Source: Roseburia rectibacter (GTDB lineage: Bacteria; Bacillota; Clostridia; Lachnospirales; Lachnospiraceae). Taken from it: 64,000 bases of DNA. A model generated the notes under the pieces. That model was not told where the DNA came from. It saw only the letters and a list, made by a program, of their open reading frames with translations, and did not search any database. The translations under genes and the position numbers were made by a program. Where the stretch lies: the NCBI RefSeq assembly GCF_014287515.2, contig NZ_CP092473.1, forward strand, positions 3,631,501 through 3,695,500, in the 5' to 3' direction. Of this stretch, positions 8,666 to 17,242 are shown piece by piece (the first letter of the stretch is position 1; the number at the start of each line of letters is the position of its first letter).

Positions 8666-10047
8666 TACATGAATCCCTCCTCATCTTTATAGGATGCGGT
8701 ATTGCGATATGTTACCAATGCTACGATCGCAAGTACAATAAATGTCATAATACCAATAACAGCACCTAAGTTATAATAGTTCTTATCAACCGTCAGCTTA
8801 TACAGCCAGGTAACAAGAAGGTCTGTCTTTCCTGCCGTGGCATCCACCGGAGTAGGATTTCCACCTGACAGAAGGAAGATGACATTGAAGTTATTGATAT
8901 TTCCCGTAAACTGTGTGATCAGGTACGGTGTCATAACGAATAACATGTAAGGCAATGTGATCTTAAAGAAAGTCTGTACAGCATTCGCTCCGTCGATCTT
9001 TGCTGCCTCATAAAGTTCACCCGGAATATTCTGTAAAATACCGGTTACCTGAAGTAACGTATACGGAATACCTACCCAGAGGTTAATAACAATAACCGTT
9101 ACTCTTGCCCATGTTGCATTTGAAAAGAACGGTAATGCGGTATCGATCAGACCATATTTTAATAACAGCGTATTGACGATACCGGTCGGCTGTAACATGG
9201 TACGCATGATCAGCAGTGATACGAACTGCGGTACTGCGATGGAAAGTACAAAACAGAATCTCCAGAATGCCTTTCCTTTTGTCTCCTTACGGTTGATGAT
9301 AATTGCTAAGATCATACCGAGGATATAGTTTAATGCGGTTGCTACAATGGCCCAGATCAGTGTCCATCCTAATACGGAATAGAACTGCTTTCCGATACTG
9401 TCACCGAAGTTTAAAATCTTCTTAAAATTTGCCAGTCCCACCCAGTCAAATAATACCAGATGATCGTTGACCTTACTGTAGTTCGTGAACGCCATGGTAA
9501 TGTTATAGATCAGTGGTAAGATCGTAAAAATTAAAATTCCCATAACCGGCGCTGCCAACAGTAATTTATATAAATTTTGATCTAACAAACTCTTGCAGTC
9601 TTCTTTAAAGTTGTTTAAGTGCTTTCCTGATTTTGCCAGCACTTCCGATTTATAAGAGCTCTTTACGGACTCTCTCCAGACAATGATAAACATTGCTGTA
9701 ATATAAACTGTTGCCACTCCATACAACAGAATCAGTGCTGACTGGTCACCTGCTGTATATTCATAAATACTCTTTTTTTCGTTCCATACTTTTTCCTGCT
9801 CTCTCCATCCAAGAGATGGCAGCATAGATAAATTATAAATTCCTGACTGAATCATGTACCAGATATATGCAGCTTCTACTGCAAGAAACATGATTCCCTT
9901 TCCAATTTGTTTATGTGCAATATTTCCTAAGCCCATAATTAACAGGGAAAGTTTTGTGATTATATTTCCTTTTGCCACCGCATTTGTAACCGTGTACGGT
10001 GTTGAAAATTCTTTATTTTTTCCTTTTTTCATTCCAGCCTTTTTCAC
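8665..10047 (-). CDS. malF: Maltodextrin ABC transporter permease MalF
   Basis: Permease of 460 residues. The N-terminal extension of about 160 residues contains extra membrane segments ('AVEAAYIWYMIQSGIYNL', 'ALILLYGVATVYITAMFIIVW'), as in long MalF proteins. The core binding-protein-dependent transport domain follows and carries the EAA loop 'YEAAKIDGANAVQTFFKITL'. It pairs with MalG and receives maltodextrin from MalE. It sits between malE (85 bases upstream) and malG (one-base overlap), all one transcript on the minus strand. Confidence 0.9.
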   Translation of the reverse strand: MKKAGMKKGKNKEFSTPYTVTNAVAKGNIITKLSLLIMGLGNIAHKQIGKGIMFLAVEAAYIWYMIQSGIYNLSMLPSLGWREQEKVWNEKKSIYEYTAGDQSALILLYGVATVYITAMFIIVWRESVKSSYKSEVLAKSGKHLNNFKEDCKSLLDQNLYKLLLAAPVMGILIFTILPLIYNITMAFTNYSKVNDHLVLFDWVGLANFKKILNFGDSIGKQFYSVLGWTLIWAIVATALNYILGMILAIIINRKETKGKAFWRFCFVLSIAVPQFVSLLIMRTMLQPTGIVNTLLLKYGLIDTALPFFSNATWARVTVIVINLWVGIPYTLLQVTGILQNIPGELYEAAKIDGANAVQTFFKITLPYMLFVMTPYLITQFTGNINNFNVIFLLSGGNPTPVDATAGKTDLLVTWLYKLTVDKNYYNLGAVIGIMTFIVLAIVALVTYRNTASYKDEEGFM

Positions 10048-10132
10048 GTTATGCGCCTCCTTTAAATCTCAATGTAGAAACATCCAGGATGCCCGTCCGG
10101 GCACCCTGGGATTTCTATCAGAAGAAATCTTT

Positions 10133-11470
10133 TTACTGTGCAATGTCTGTGTTCATTGTTGTATTCATATCTTCTGTTTTCTCTGCTGCGTTATCAGCTG
10201 TGATCTCACCAGCGACCAGTGCTTTACCCATGTTCTCAGCCGGTGACCAGTAGTTGCTCATTTCGCTTACTAATGGCTGCATGATAGATGTATCTGTCAT
10301 AACTTTTGTAACTGCCGTAGCAATTTCATCATCTGAGATTGCAATGTTTGTATTTGTAGGAAGGATATTTCTCATATCATAATGATCTTTCTGGGCATCT
10401 TCACCTGCAAGGTAAGCCGCTAAAGCCATGGAAACCTGCATATTCTCTGTATTTGGATTAACGCCGATTGCTTTAGATCCTATGAAGGATTTCATCTGAC
10501 CCTCTGTTCCTCCGATATTTACAGTAGGAAGAGCTGCAACACCCATGTTATCGCCAAGAGCTTCTTTTACAGATTCTGCATCCCATGTACCTGAGAAAAT
10601 GGCATTAACGCTGCCATCACGTAAACCGGCAATACCTGCTCCGTCTGCATCATTAATGAAGTTTGGATTCTTGCAAAGGTCTACAAGATACTCAGTAACT
10701 GCTGCTGCCTTGTCACCACTAAAATCGACACCTGCTGCTGCATCAGTACCATCACCAAATAATGTACATCCGTTTGCTACATAGAAAGCCTGAATATACC
10801 AGGAGTTAGATAATGGGAAAGAAACTTTTCCTTTTTCTAACATGGTATCAAAGCTCTTAATATCATCATCTGAAAATACACTCTTATCATAGTACATAAA
10901 CCATGTATTTGATGTGAATGGGAATGCTACTACTGCATCATTGTAAGTAACGGATGCCGTAATAGAATCAGAGTTTGTTGTAGTTACATAGTCAAGATAA
11001 CTTCCTCCAAGCTCTGCTAATGCGTTTGCAGATACAAGATCCGGGATGTTATCATTTGCTAACATATATACATCTGCGGAGTTTTCAACATCCTGTGTAA
11101 CCGTTGCTTTTGCATCACCCTCTGCACATACACCATAATTGAAAGTGATATCCCAGTTTGGATGAGCTGCGTTGAATGCGTCACACTCTTTTGCAAGCCA
11201 GCCTGTATCCTGATCTTCCTGTGGGCTCCATACTGTAATTGTACCGGACCATGGCTCATCTTCAGAATCTGCGGCTGCTGCCTCAGTACCTGCGGTATCT
11301 ACGGCTGCTGCCTCAGTACCTGCTGTCTCCTCTGCTGCTGCATCACTTGTTGTGCTGTTGTCTGCTGCTGCATCGCTTCCAGCATTGTTTGCGGCTTTGT
11401 TTCCGCATCCTGCTGCCATGGTTGTCATCATAGCTGCTACCATTAATAATGACACTGCTTTCTTTTTCAT
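10133..11470 (-). CDS. malE: Maltodextrin-binding lipoprotein MalE
   Basis: Extracellular solute-binding lipoprotein of 445 residues. The ATG at 11470 has AAGGAG nine bases upstream; the reading frame extends further but without a better site. The lipobox is 'TMAAGC' with Cys22. Residues about 25-70 form an Ala/Thr/Glu-rich tether with a near-duplicate unit ('TAGTEAAA' twice). The binding fold starts at 'WSGTITVWSPQED', with typical family 1 patterns such as 'FPFTSNTWFMYYDKSVF' and 'AALPTVNIGG'. It lies between malQ and malF in the operon. The tether is encoded by a GC-richer repetitive stretch and could vary in length between strains. Confidence 0.92.
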   Translation of the reverse strand: MKKKAVSLLMVAAMMTTMAAGCGNKAANNAGSDAAADNSTTSDAAAEETAGTEAAAVDTAGTEAAAADSEDEPWSGTITVWSPQEDQDTGWLAKECDAFNAAHPNWDITFNYGVCAEGDAKATVTQDVENSADVYMLANDNIPDLVSANALAELGGSYLDYVTTTNSDSITASVTYNDAVVAFPFTSNTWFMYYDKSVFSDDDIKSFDTMLEKGKVSFPLSNSWYIQAFYVANGCTLFGDGTDAAAGVDFSGDKAAAVTEYLVDLCKNPNFINDADGAGIAGLRDGSVNAIFSGTWDAESVKEALGDNMGVAALPTVNIGGTEGQMKSFIGSKAIGVNPNTENMQVSMALAAYLAGEDAQKDHYDMRNILPTNTNIAISDDEIATAVTKVMTDTSIMQPLVSEMSNYWSPAENMGKALVAGEITADNAAEKTEDMNTTMNTDIAQ

Positions 11471-11554
11471 TTTTTTCTTCTCCTTTTCTTTTTCCCAAAA
11501 AGTTTTCATGAACTTTGTTTTTATATAAAATGCAATCTGCACTTTATAACATAA

Positions 11555-13051
11555 TTATCTGTGATAAACCGACGCAAGCGTCCGGATCCATGCCCTTCGC
11601 TCCTCACTCAGTTCATCGGTTCCAATCCTCCATCTCCAGTTTCTCCCGACGGTGGATGGTGCATTCATCCGCGCTTCATTTCCAAGCTTCATCAGATCCT
11701 GCATCTGTATGATCACCACATCTGCAATGCTTGCATAGGCAGCCCGGATCAGCGCATCCGGTATTTCTTCTTTATATTTGATATTCAGATACTCGTACAG
11801 ATAAGCAAGCTCATAATCTGTTTTGTCCCTGAAGTAACCAACAATTGTTTCATTGTCATGCGTTCCCGCATAAACGACAAGATTGCAGTCGGTGTAATTA
11901 TGTGGAAGATGTTCGTTTGCCGTATCATCCCCAAATGCGAACATCAAAATCTTGATGCCCGGCCATCCGGTTCTTGCCATCAGCTTCTTCACACCCGGTA
12001 TCGGACTCTTTCCTGCGATATCCTCAACGATGATGTGTGTATCTCCGATCACTTTTTCGATTGCATCCGTAAGTTTCTTTCCAGGTCCCCTACTCCACTT
12101 TCCACTTCTTCCATCTTCTGCCTTGTTCGGTACGACATAATACTTTACGATCGCTGCAAAATGATCAAGCCGTATCACATCAAACAGCTTTGCATGTTCT
12201 AACATGCGCGCCTGCCACCAGGCAAATCCATCTTCTTCCATCCGGCTCCAGTTGTATACTGGACTTCCCCACTTTTGTCCATTCTCTGAAAATGCATCCG
12301 GCGGAGAACCTGCAACTCCTTTTGGCGTCCCATCCTCTTCCAATAAGAAAAGTTCCCGGTTTGCCCATACATCCACACTGTCTAATGCCACATAAAACGG
12401 AAGATCACCAATCAGCTGGATACCTCTGTTATTTGCATATTCTTTTAATTTTTTCCATTGTTTAAAAAATTCAAACTGGCAGAATTCATAGAACAATATG
12501 TCTGTATGTAACGTTGTTTCATACTCTTTTAATGCCTCAGGATCCCGGCTTCGAAGCGGTTCGTCCCACTTCTGCCATTCCTCATCACCAAAATGTTTCT
12601 TTAATGCAGTATAAAGTGCATAATCAGAAAGCCATCCGGCATTTTCCTCACAGAACGTTACAAAAACTTCATTTTCGATATCGAATCGTGCGAACGCCAT
12701 TTTCAAAACTTTAAAGCGGTTCTCATAAATCATCGCATAATCAATATCCGCTTCATCATTTCCCCAATGGAAACTTCGGATCTCTTCCACACTAAGCAGC
12801 TTCTCCTGCACAAGATCATCCAGATCGATCAGATATGGATTCCCGGCAAATGCGGAATATGACTGATATGGACTGTCTCCAAAACTGGTTGGACCGATCG
12901 GCAGCACCTGCCAGTAACGCTGTTTTAAATCCACCAGCAGATCTATAAACTGGAATGCCGCATCTCCTAATGTACCAATTCCGTATGAAGATGGTAAACT
13001 TGTGATCGCTAAGAGGATTCCTGCTCCCCTTGCCATTCTTTTTGCATCCAA
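11555..13051 (-). CDS. malQ: 4-alpha-glucanotransferase (amylomaltase, GH77)
   Basis: Cytoplasmic enzyme of 498 residues that moves alpha-1,4-glucan segments between maltodextrins, feeding glucose and longer chains into metabolism. The N-terminus 'GAGILLAITSLPSSYGIG' and the motifs 'FGDSPYQSYSAFAGNPYLI', 'LIGDLPFYVALDSVDVW', 'DVIRLDHFAA' (nucleophile Asp), 'VEDIAG' (Glu) and 'AGTHDNETIVGYF' are the GH77 hallmarks. Length is normal. The start is uncertain: a TTG at 13051 has GGGGA at suitable spacing, while the ATG at 13036 lacks a site. It is the first gene of the mal operon, 84 bases ahead of malE, and is driven by the promoter at 13108-13136. Confidence 0.93.
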   Translation of the reverse strand: MDAKRMARGAGILLAITSLPSSYGIGTLGDAAFQFIDLLVDLKQRYWQVLPIGPTSFGDSPYQSYSAFAGNPYLIDLDDLVQEKLLSVEEIRSFHWGNDEADIDYAMIYENRFKVLKMAFARFDIENEVFVTFCEENAGWLSDYALYTALKKHFGDEEWQKWDEPLRSRDPEALKEYETTLHTDILFYEFCQFEFFKQWKKLKEYANNRGIQLIGDLPFYVALDSVDVWANRELFLLEEDGTPKGVAGSPPDAFSENGQKWGSPVYNWSRMEEDGFAWWQARMLEHAKLFDVIRLDHFAAIVKYYVVPNKAEDGRSGKWSRGPGKKLTDAIEKVIGDTHIIVEDIAGKSPIPGVKKLMARTGWPGIKILMFAFGDDTANEHLPHNYTDCNLVVYAGTHDNETIVGYFRDKTDYELAYLYEYLNIKYKEEIPDALIRAAYASIADVVIIQMQDLMKLGNEARMNAPSTVGRNWRWRIGTDELSEERRAWIRTLASVYHR

Positions 13052-13107
13052 TGATCTTCCCCGGTCCTTCCTCTCTTTTTTTTCGCTTTTTTTTCGTATC
13101 TGTGATA

Positions 13108-13136
13108 ATTTTATTACTGGAAACGTTTTTTGTCAA
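13108..13136 (-). promoter_or_regulatory. mal operon promoter with operator inside
   Basis: On the minus strand a perfect -35 TTGACA (complement of 13131-13136) is followed by a 17-base spacer and a -10 TAAAAT (complement of 13108-13113). The palindrome AAACGTTT at 13121-13128, a LacI-family type of operator core with central CG, lies within the spacer. A regulator bound there would block RNA polymerase. The promoter drives malQ-malE-malF-malG and probably the amylase. Confidence 0.75.
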
Positions 13137-13226
13137 CGAATTTGCAACTTTTAACAGCGTTTTTGCCATATTTGCCGTTTTTGCTATATCGTTTTTGTTT
13201 ATTTTTACAACGAAACCACTCAAAAG

Positions 13227-13234
13227 TTTCGAAA
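13227..13234. promoter_or_regulatory. Second candidate LacI-type operator
   Basis: The palindrome TTTCGAAA with a central CG lies between the two divergent promoters, just upstream of the regulator's -35 box. Together with the AAACGTTT site about 106 bases away it could allow looping or autoregulation. It is weaker evidence than the operator inside the mal promoter because the core is short. Confidence 0.4.
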
Positions 13235-13250
13235 ATTTTAGTATGTCTGC

Positions 13251-13279
13251 TTGTCAACTTTTTGTTTTCTTTATATAAT
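13251..13279 (+). promoter_or_regulatory. Promoter of the LacI-type regulator
   Basis: A -35 box TTGTCA (13251-13256), a 17-base spacer and a perfect -10 TATAAT (13274-13279) lie 43 bases ahead of the regulator's start codon. An AAGGAGAGG ribosome binding site follows. This is a near-consensus sigma-70/SigA promoter. Confidence 0.8.
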
Positions 13280-13321
13280 ATAAAAAAATCAACTGTTTTT
13301 ACTAAGGAGAGGATCTTACCC

Positions 13322-14341
13322 ATGGCAACAATCAAAGATATTGCAACAAGACTCGGTGTTTCCGTCAGTACCGTATCAAAAGGTTTAAATGGCGCGAGTG
13401 ACATCAGCGAAGAATTACGTCAGATGGTGCTTGACACTGCAGTTGAAATGGGATACGCAACAAAAAAATCAAAGAAAAAAGAAAACCGCAAGCTTGCGGT
13501 CTTTATCGAAAATATGGAATATGAAACGGAAGATCAGTTTGGCTACGATATCGTACTCGGTTTCAAACAGAATGCTTTCCGCCATAATTGGGATGTCACC
13601 GTTATTCCGGTCACACCTGCTTTTCAGCTTACAGAAAAATATGATACATACATGTTAAAGAACGGTTTCTGCGGTGCCTTTTTAGTCGGATTCGCCCTGC
13701 ATGACGAATGGATGCAACAGCTTTCCCACACCACAATGCCGACTGTTCTCTTTGATAACTATATCGAAAAAAATCCTAATGTCTGCTATGTCGGCACCGA
13801 TAATTACGAAGGTATCGACGCAGCCGTAGATCATCTGTATACCCTCGGCCACAAAAAAATTGCTTTTTTAAACGGTTCCCTGCACTCCATGGTATCCGAG
13901 CAGCGCCAGGAAGCATTTTTTAACAGCATGAAAGCTCATGGACTGGCTGCTGATGAGAAGCTGACCGCCTACGGCTATTATGTGGCAGACAGTGCAAAAT
14001 ACCATGTTCCGACTTTTCTCGGTGCAGGTGCAACTGCTATCATCTGCGGCAACGATCTCATTGCTTCCGGTGTAATTGCCGAGTGTAAGCTGCGCGGTTT
14101 CCGCGTTCCGGAGGATATCAGTGTGATTGGTTTTGATGATCTTCCGCTCTCTGCCTCCTTAGAGCCGCCGCTTACCACGGTTCGTCAGGAGCGCAATGAA
14201 CTTGGAAAATGCGCTTACGTCGTTTTAAATTCTCTGGTGCACCACATCCCGTTCTGCCGGACGCAGATCCGGGCAAGACTCATTGAAAGAGAATCGACGG
14301 CACGCTGTCAGGCAGCACCCGAGATAAAACCACTGGTGTAA
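13322..14341 (+). CDS. LacI-family maltodextrin regulator
   Basis: 339-residue repressor. The ATG at 13322 is preceded by AAGGAGAGG; the frame stays open further upstream, but that part covers the promoter and is not coding. The N-terminal helix-turn-helix 'TIKDIATRLGVSVSTVSKGL' is a textbook LacI headpiece. The rest is a periplasmic-binding-protein-like effector domain with 'VCYVGTDNYEGIDAAVDHL' and 'DISVIGFDDLPLSASLEPPLTTV'. It is divergent from the malQ operon, and a fitting operator lies in that operon's promoter, so it most likely represses maltodextrin genes until maltose or a maltodextrin binds. MalR would be the usual name, but orthology was not tested. Confidence 0.9.
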   Translation: MATIKDIATRLGVSVSTVSKGLNGASDISEELRQMVLDTAVEMGYATKKSKKKENRKLAVFIENMEYETEDQFGYDIVLGFKQNAFRHNWDVTVIPVTPAFQLTEKYDTYMLKNGFCGAFLVGFALHDEWMQQLSHTTMPTVLFDNYIEKNPNVCYVGTDNYEGIDAAVDHLYTLGHKKIAFLNGSLHSMVSEQRQEAFFNSMKAHGLAADEKLTAYGYYVADSAKYHVPTFLGAGATAIICGNDLIASGVIAECKLRGFRVPEDISVIGFDDLPLSASLEPPLTTVRQERNELGKCAYVVLNSLVHHIPFCRTQIRARLIERESTARCQAAPEIKPLV

Positions 14342-14422
14342 AAGTGATAGATTTATAAGCAATGCTATACGGGTATAAAGAGGTGGTTTTCAGTTCTCTG
14401 ACTGGAAAATTGCAGTGTCTCA

Positions 14423-15661
14423 CTACTCCGTTTTCCGAACCGCCTCATATACGGGGCGGTTTTCTTTTGCCGGAATGCAAATCAGTAAAAACATAGCGGT
14501 AAGTTCTGCTACTGAGAGCATCAGAATGGCTGACCGATAAGACATGATCTGCCCCAGTGCTCCCGCTGCCATCTGGAATGCCACACTTCCGATCGCAAAT
14601 ACCATATTAAAAAATGCGTTGATACGCGCCCGCATATTTTCGGGCAGATAGCTCTGCACTGCTGTCTCACGGATGGTCGCACTTGAGATGCCAAGGGCCC
14701 CACAAAGGAAACGGTTACACAACATCAGCGGATATGGCAGATATAAAAGTAAAATATCCATCAGTCCATAGACCGTATAGACAAATTTGGTAAACGCATA
14801 GCGTTTTTTTACCGGTATTTCTTTTTTATACTGGAAAATGCCGCCAAGTCCCCTCCCGATCATTTCCGCACTTTTTAAAAATCCAAGCATTGTGACCGTA
14901 AGCCACGGCACTGTCTGGTAAAACGCTTGGATCAGTACGGTATTTCCATCTGACACACCGCTTGTGATACTCATATAAGTATAGATGTTACGAATCCCCT
15001 TTTCTTTTTTCAGATAATGAAATCCTTCCCTGATATCCTGACAGTACTGCTTCCATGTATAATCATCCTGTGCTTCTTCTTTTTCCTCATGAATCCGGCT
15101 CTCTATGACAACAGATACCATCGTGATACCAGAAACCAGATAAAAAATATGTGCCATGGATATTTTTTCATATAAAAAGGTTGCCGCCGGGGACATTGCA
15201 ATGATGACAAGCGGATATATCGTATTGCTGACCGCGTATCCCTTCTGCTCCATCCCGTTCGGGATCAGATTAGGATACCATGCATCATATGCAAGGCGGT
15301 AAAACACTGAGATTGTCCCTACCGCAAGAACGAATATCAGATACAGCAGATAGTTGAACGCATGACCACTAATATAGACTCCCATCACCGCATATAATAC
15401 CGCCGTTACAATATCCAGTCCGACAATCCATTTTTTCTTTCCGCCCTTGTCGATCAAAGGTGCTGCCAAAACAGAAAGAACAATGTCCGGCAAGACGCCG
15501 CAGATCAGCACCAGTGCGGACAGGAAGGTAGATCCGGTTTCATCAAATACTAAAAGGCTGATCGGCAGGTTCATGGCTTCGCCGCCCACGGCTGTTAAAA
15601 TGGTTGCGATAGTGATACTGGTAAAATCTTTTGTCCAGAGTGTTTTTTGCTGGTGTGACAT
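14423..15661 (-). CDS. MFS transporter
   Basis: 412-residue membrane protein of the major facilitator superfamily. About 12 transmembrane segments alternate with short loops. An MFS signature is seen after helix 2 ('APLIDKGGKKKWIVGLDIV'), matching the G-x-x-x-D-R/K-x-G-R/K pattern. A central cytoplasmic loop ('RIHEEKEEAQDDYTWKQYCQ') divides the halves. The substrate is unknown; the fold is closest to drug or macrolide efflux-type members of Firmicutes. It converges with the LacI regulator and stands as a single gene. Confidence 0.8.
   Translation of the reverse strand: MSHQQKTLWTKDFTSITIATILTAVGGEAMNLPISLLVFDETGSTFLSALVLICGVLPDIVLSVLAAPLIDKGGKKKWIVGLDIVTAVLYAVMGVYISGHAFNYLLYLIFVLAVGTISVFYRLAYDAWYPNLIPNGMEQKGYAVSNTIYPLVIIAMSPAATFLYEKISMAHIFYLVSGITMVSVVIESRIHEEKEEAQDDYTWKQYCQDIREGFHYLKKEKGIRNIYTYMSITSGVSDGNTVLIQAFYQTVPWLTVTMLGFLKSAEMIGRGLGGIFQYKKEIPVKKRYAFTKFVYTVYGLMDILLLYLPYPLMLCNRFLCGALGISSATIRETAVQSYLPENMRARINAFFNMVFAIGSVAFQMAAGALGQIMSYRSAILMLSVAELTAMFLLICIPAKENRPVYEAVRKTE
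14438..14468 (+). terminator. Terminator for regulator inside tail of MFS gene
   Basis: The stem AACCGCC (14438-14444) pairs with GGCGGTT (14455-14461) and is followed by TTCTTTT. It lies 97 bases after the regulator's stop codon, within the last codons of the converging MFS gene. It therefore doubles as coding sequence on the other strand. Confidence 0.5.
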
Positions 15662-15825
15662 GCTTTTTCCTCATTTCATGTTTTGTAGTATAGCGTAAAG
15701 ATTATGATGTCCGGAGCAAATAGTGGATTCCAGACATCATATATCGATTGCTACAGTTATTATATATTCCACTTTAAACTAGATAAAGCGAATTGATTTG
15801 GGAAAATCGGCACAAAAAAAGCACG

Positions 15826-17160
15826 CTAAAACGTACTTTTTCTGGTCTTTGCGGAAATTTGTTCACTAAACTCCAATGCCTTTTTATATTTCCGCTGTCT
15901 CATATAGGCTTCTAAGATCACATCTTTATATTGATAGAGGAATCCAAACGATTTTTCTTTTTTGAGAGCTGTGATCAGTCGTTCGATCAGATCTAAATAT
16001 GCCGGATCCGCCGTAAAGTCAGGCTTTTGTTCCATGCAAAGTTCTTCATACATCAGATGCTCTGCCGTCTTATCCTTCATTTCTTTCTGTGAAAGTAACA
16101 GCTTCATTTTTGCAAGATATCGGTCTGCCTCCCTTGTATTTCCAAGGCGCAAATGTAACCATCCCTTTTTATGACAGTGCAGAAAATCTTCTGACCGGAC
16201 ACGATTTAAACAGGCAAGCGCTTCCTCATATCTTCCGACTGCCAGATAGGTTGCGCCCATATTATAATATAATCCCTGCTCGTATTCTTTCCACCAGCCA
16301 GTATTCTGCAACATTCTTCTGGTGCGCTCATAATAGACGGTCATCATTTCATCCATATTGACACATGCATATGCGCTTCCATTCATAAAATAATAATCCG
16401 CCAGTGCATATACATTTCCCTCTTCTAATGCTGCTGTCACAAAACGGTTCTCCATCCGGTGAATCACGTCGTATTCTGCCTGTTCATAATAACCAGCAAT
16501 CAGGCAACACATGCCAAGCGTATTCTGCAGTCCATGCTGTACTTTCTGATACCACTTCATTTTCTCTGCAGGATCTTTTGTGAGTCTTGAACAGACCAGA
16601 CTGTAATAGGCATACTGTTTTTCATCCATACAATCTTCTAACTGCGCTAATGTGCTGATATCCTTATCCAAAAAGTTCTGTATGTCATTTCCATCCACTT
16701 CATTTTTCATGAAACTTCCGATAGAATTTCCATCCGTTTCTTTTTCCATGAACCTTTCGATAAAACTTTCATCTACTTCTTTCCATATGCTCTCACTGTA
16801 ATAAACTGCTGCCACCAGCCTGATATCGATCACAAACGGTGACATCAAAAGCCTGTCCCATTTTCCGGCAAGTTTTTTCCATACCGTTTCATTTTCCAGT
16901 CCATATTGGAGATTATAAAAAAATTTATCCATCTGTTGCCTGCTCTCAGTAAGAAATGCAGAATCTGTCTCATAATCGATTCCAAGTCTTGCAAAAAGCT
17001 GCTTTAAAATTGCCATATCCGGCTCCGCTGATCCACGCTCGATCTTGCTTAAATACGAAACCACACAGATGCCATAACAGACTTCTTTCTGTCCCTTTCC
17101 CTGTCTGATCCGCTCCGCGCGCAGAATCATTCCTGCCGGACTTTTTTCTTTTTTATTCAT
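15826..17160 (-). CDS. XRE-type regulator with TPR-like C-terminus
   Basis: 444 residues. The N-terminal helix-turn-helix (about 10-70, 'LRAERIRQGKGQKEVCYGI' and 'YLSKIERGSAEPDMAIL') is followed by a long all-helical region with TPR-like units, for example 'YYNMGATYLAVGRYEEALACL'. This is the layout of Rgg/PlcR/RNPP-type peptide-sensing regulators and of related Lachnospiraceae proteins. A degenerate internal duplication occurs near residues 135-170 ('FMEKETDGNS' / 'FMKNEVDGND'). It lies 82 bases downstream of the hybrid histidine kinase and is probably co-transcribed with it. No peptide pheromone gene was recognised nearby. The target genes are unknown. Confidence 0.72.
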   Translation of the reverse strand: MNKKEKSPAGMILRAERIRQGKGQKEVCYGICVVSYLSKIERGSAEPDMAILKQLFARLGIDYETDSAFLTESRQQMDKFFYNLQYGLENETVWKKLAGKWDRLLMSPFVIDIRLVAAVYYSESIWKEVDESFIERFMEKETDGNSIGSFMKNEVDGNDIQNFLDKDISTLAQLEDCMDEKQYAYYSLVCSRLTKDPAEKMKWYQKVQHGLQNTLGMCCLIAGYYEQAEYDVIHRMENRFVTAALEEGNVYALADYYFMNGSAYACVNMDEMMTVYYERTRRMLQNTGWWKEYEQGLYYNMGATYLAVGRYEEALACLNRVRSEDFLHCHKKGWLHLRLGNTREADRYLAKMKLLLSQKEMKDKTAEHLMYEELCMEQKPDFTADPAYLDLIERLITALKKEKSFGFLYQYKDVILEAYMRQRKYKKALEFSEQISAKTRKSTF

Positions 17161-17242
17161 ATTTATTTTCCAAAATTCTGTCTCTGTAGACTATCTATTT
17201 GTCTTTATAAAGCCATCGGATTTTCTGTTATAAAATTGCCTC

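Noticed and set aside
11162..11446. Cysteine-rich open frame on the plus strand
   Set aside because: It is antisense to the Ala/Thr-rich tether of MalE; its composition is explained by the GC-rich repeats and it has no ribosome binding site.
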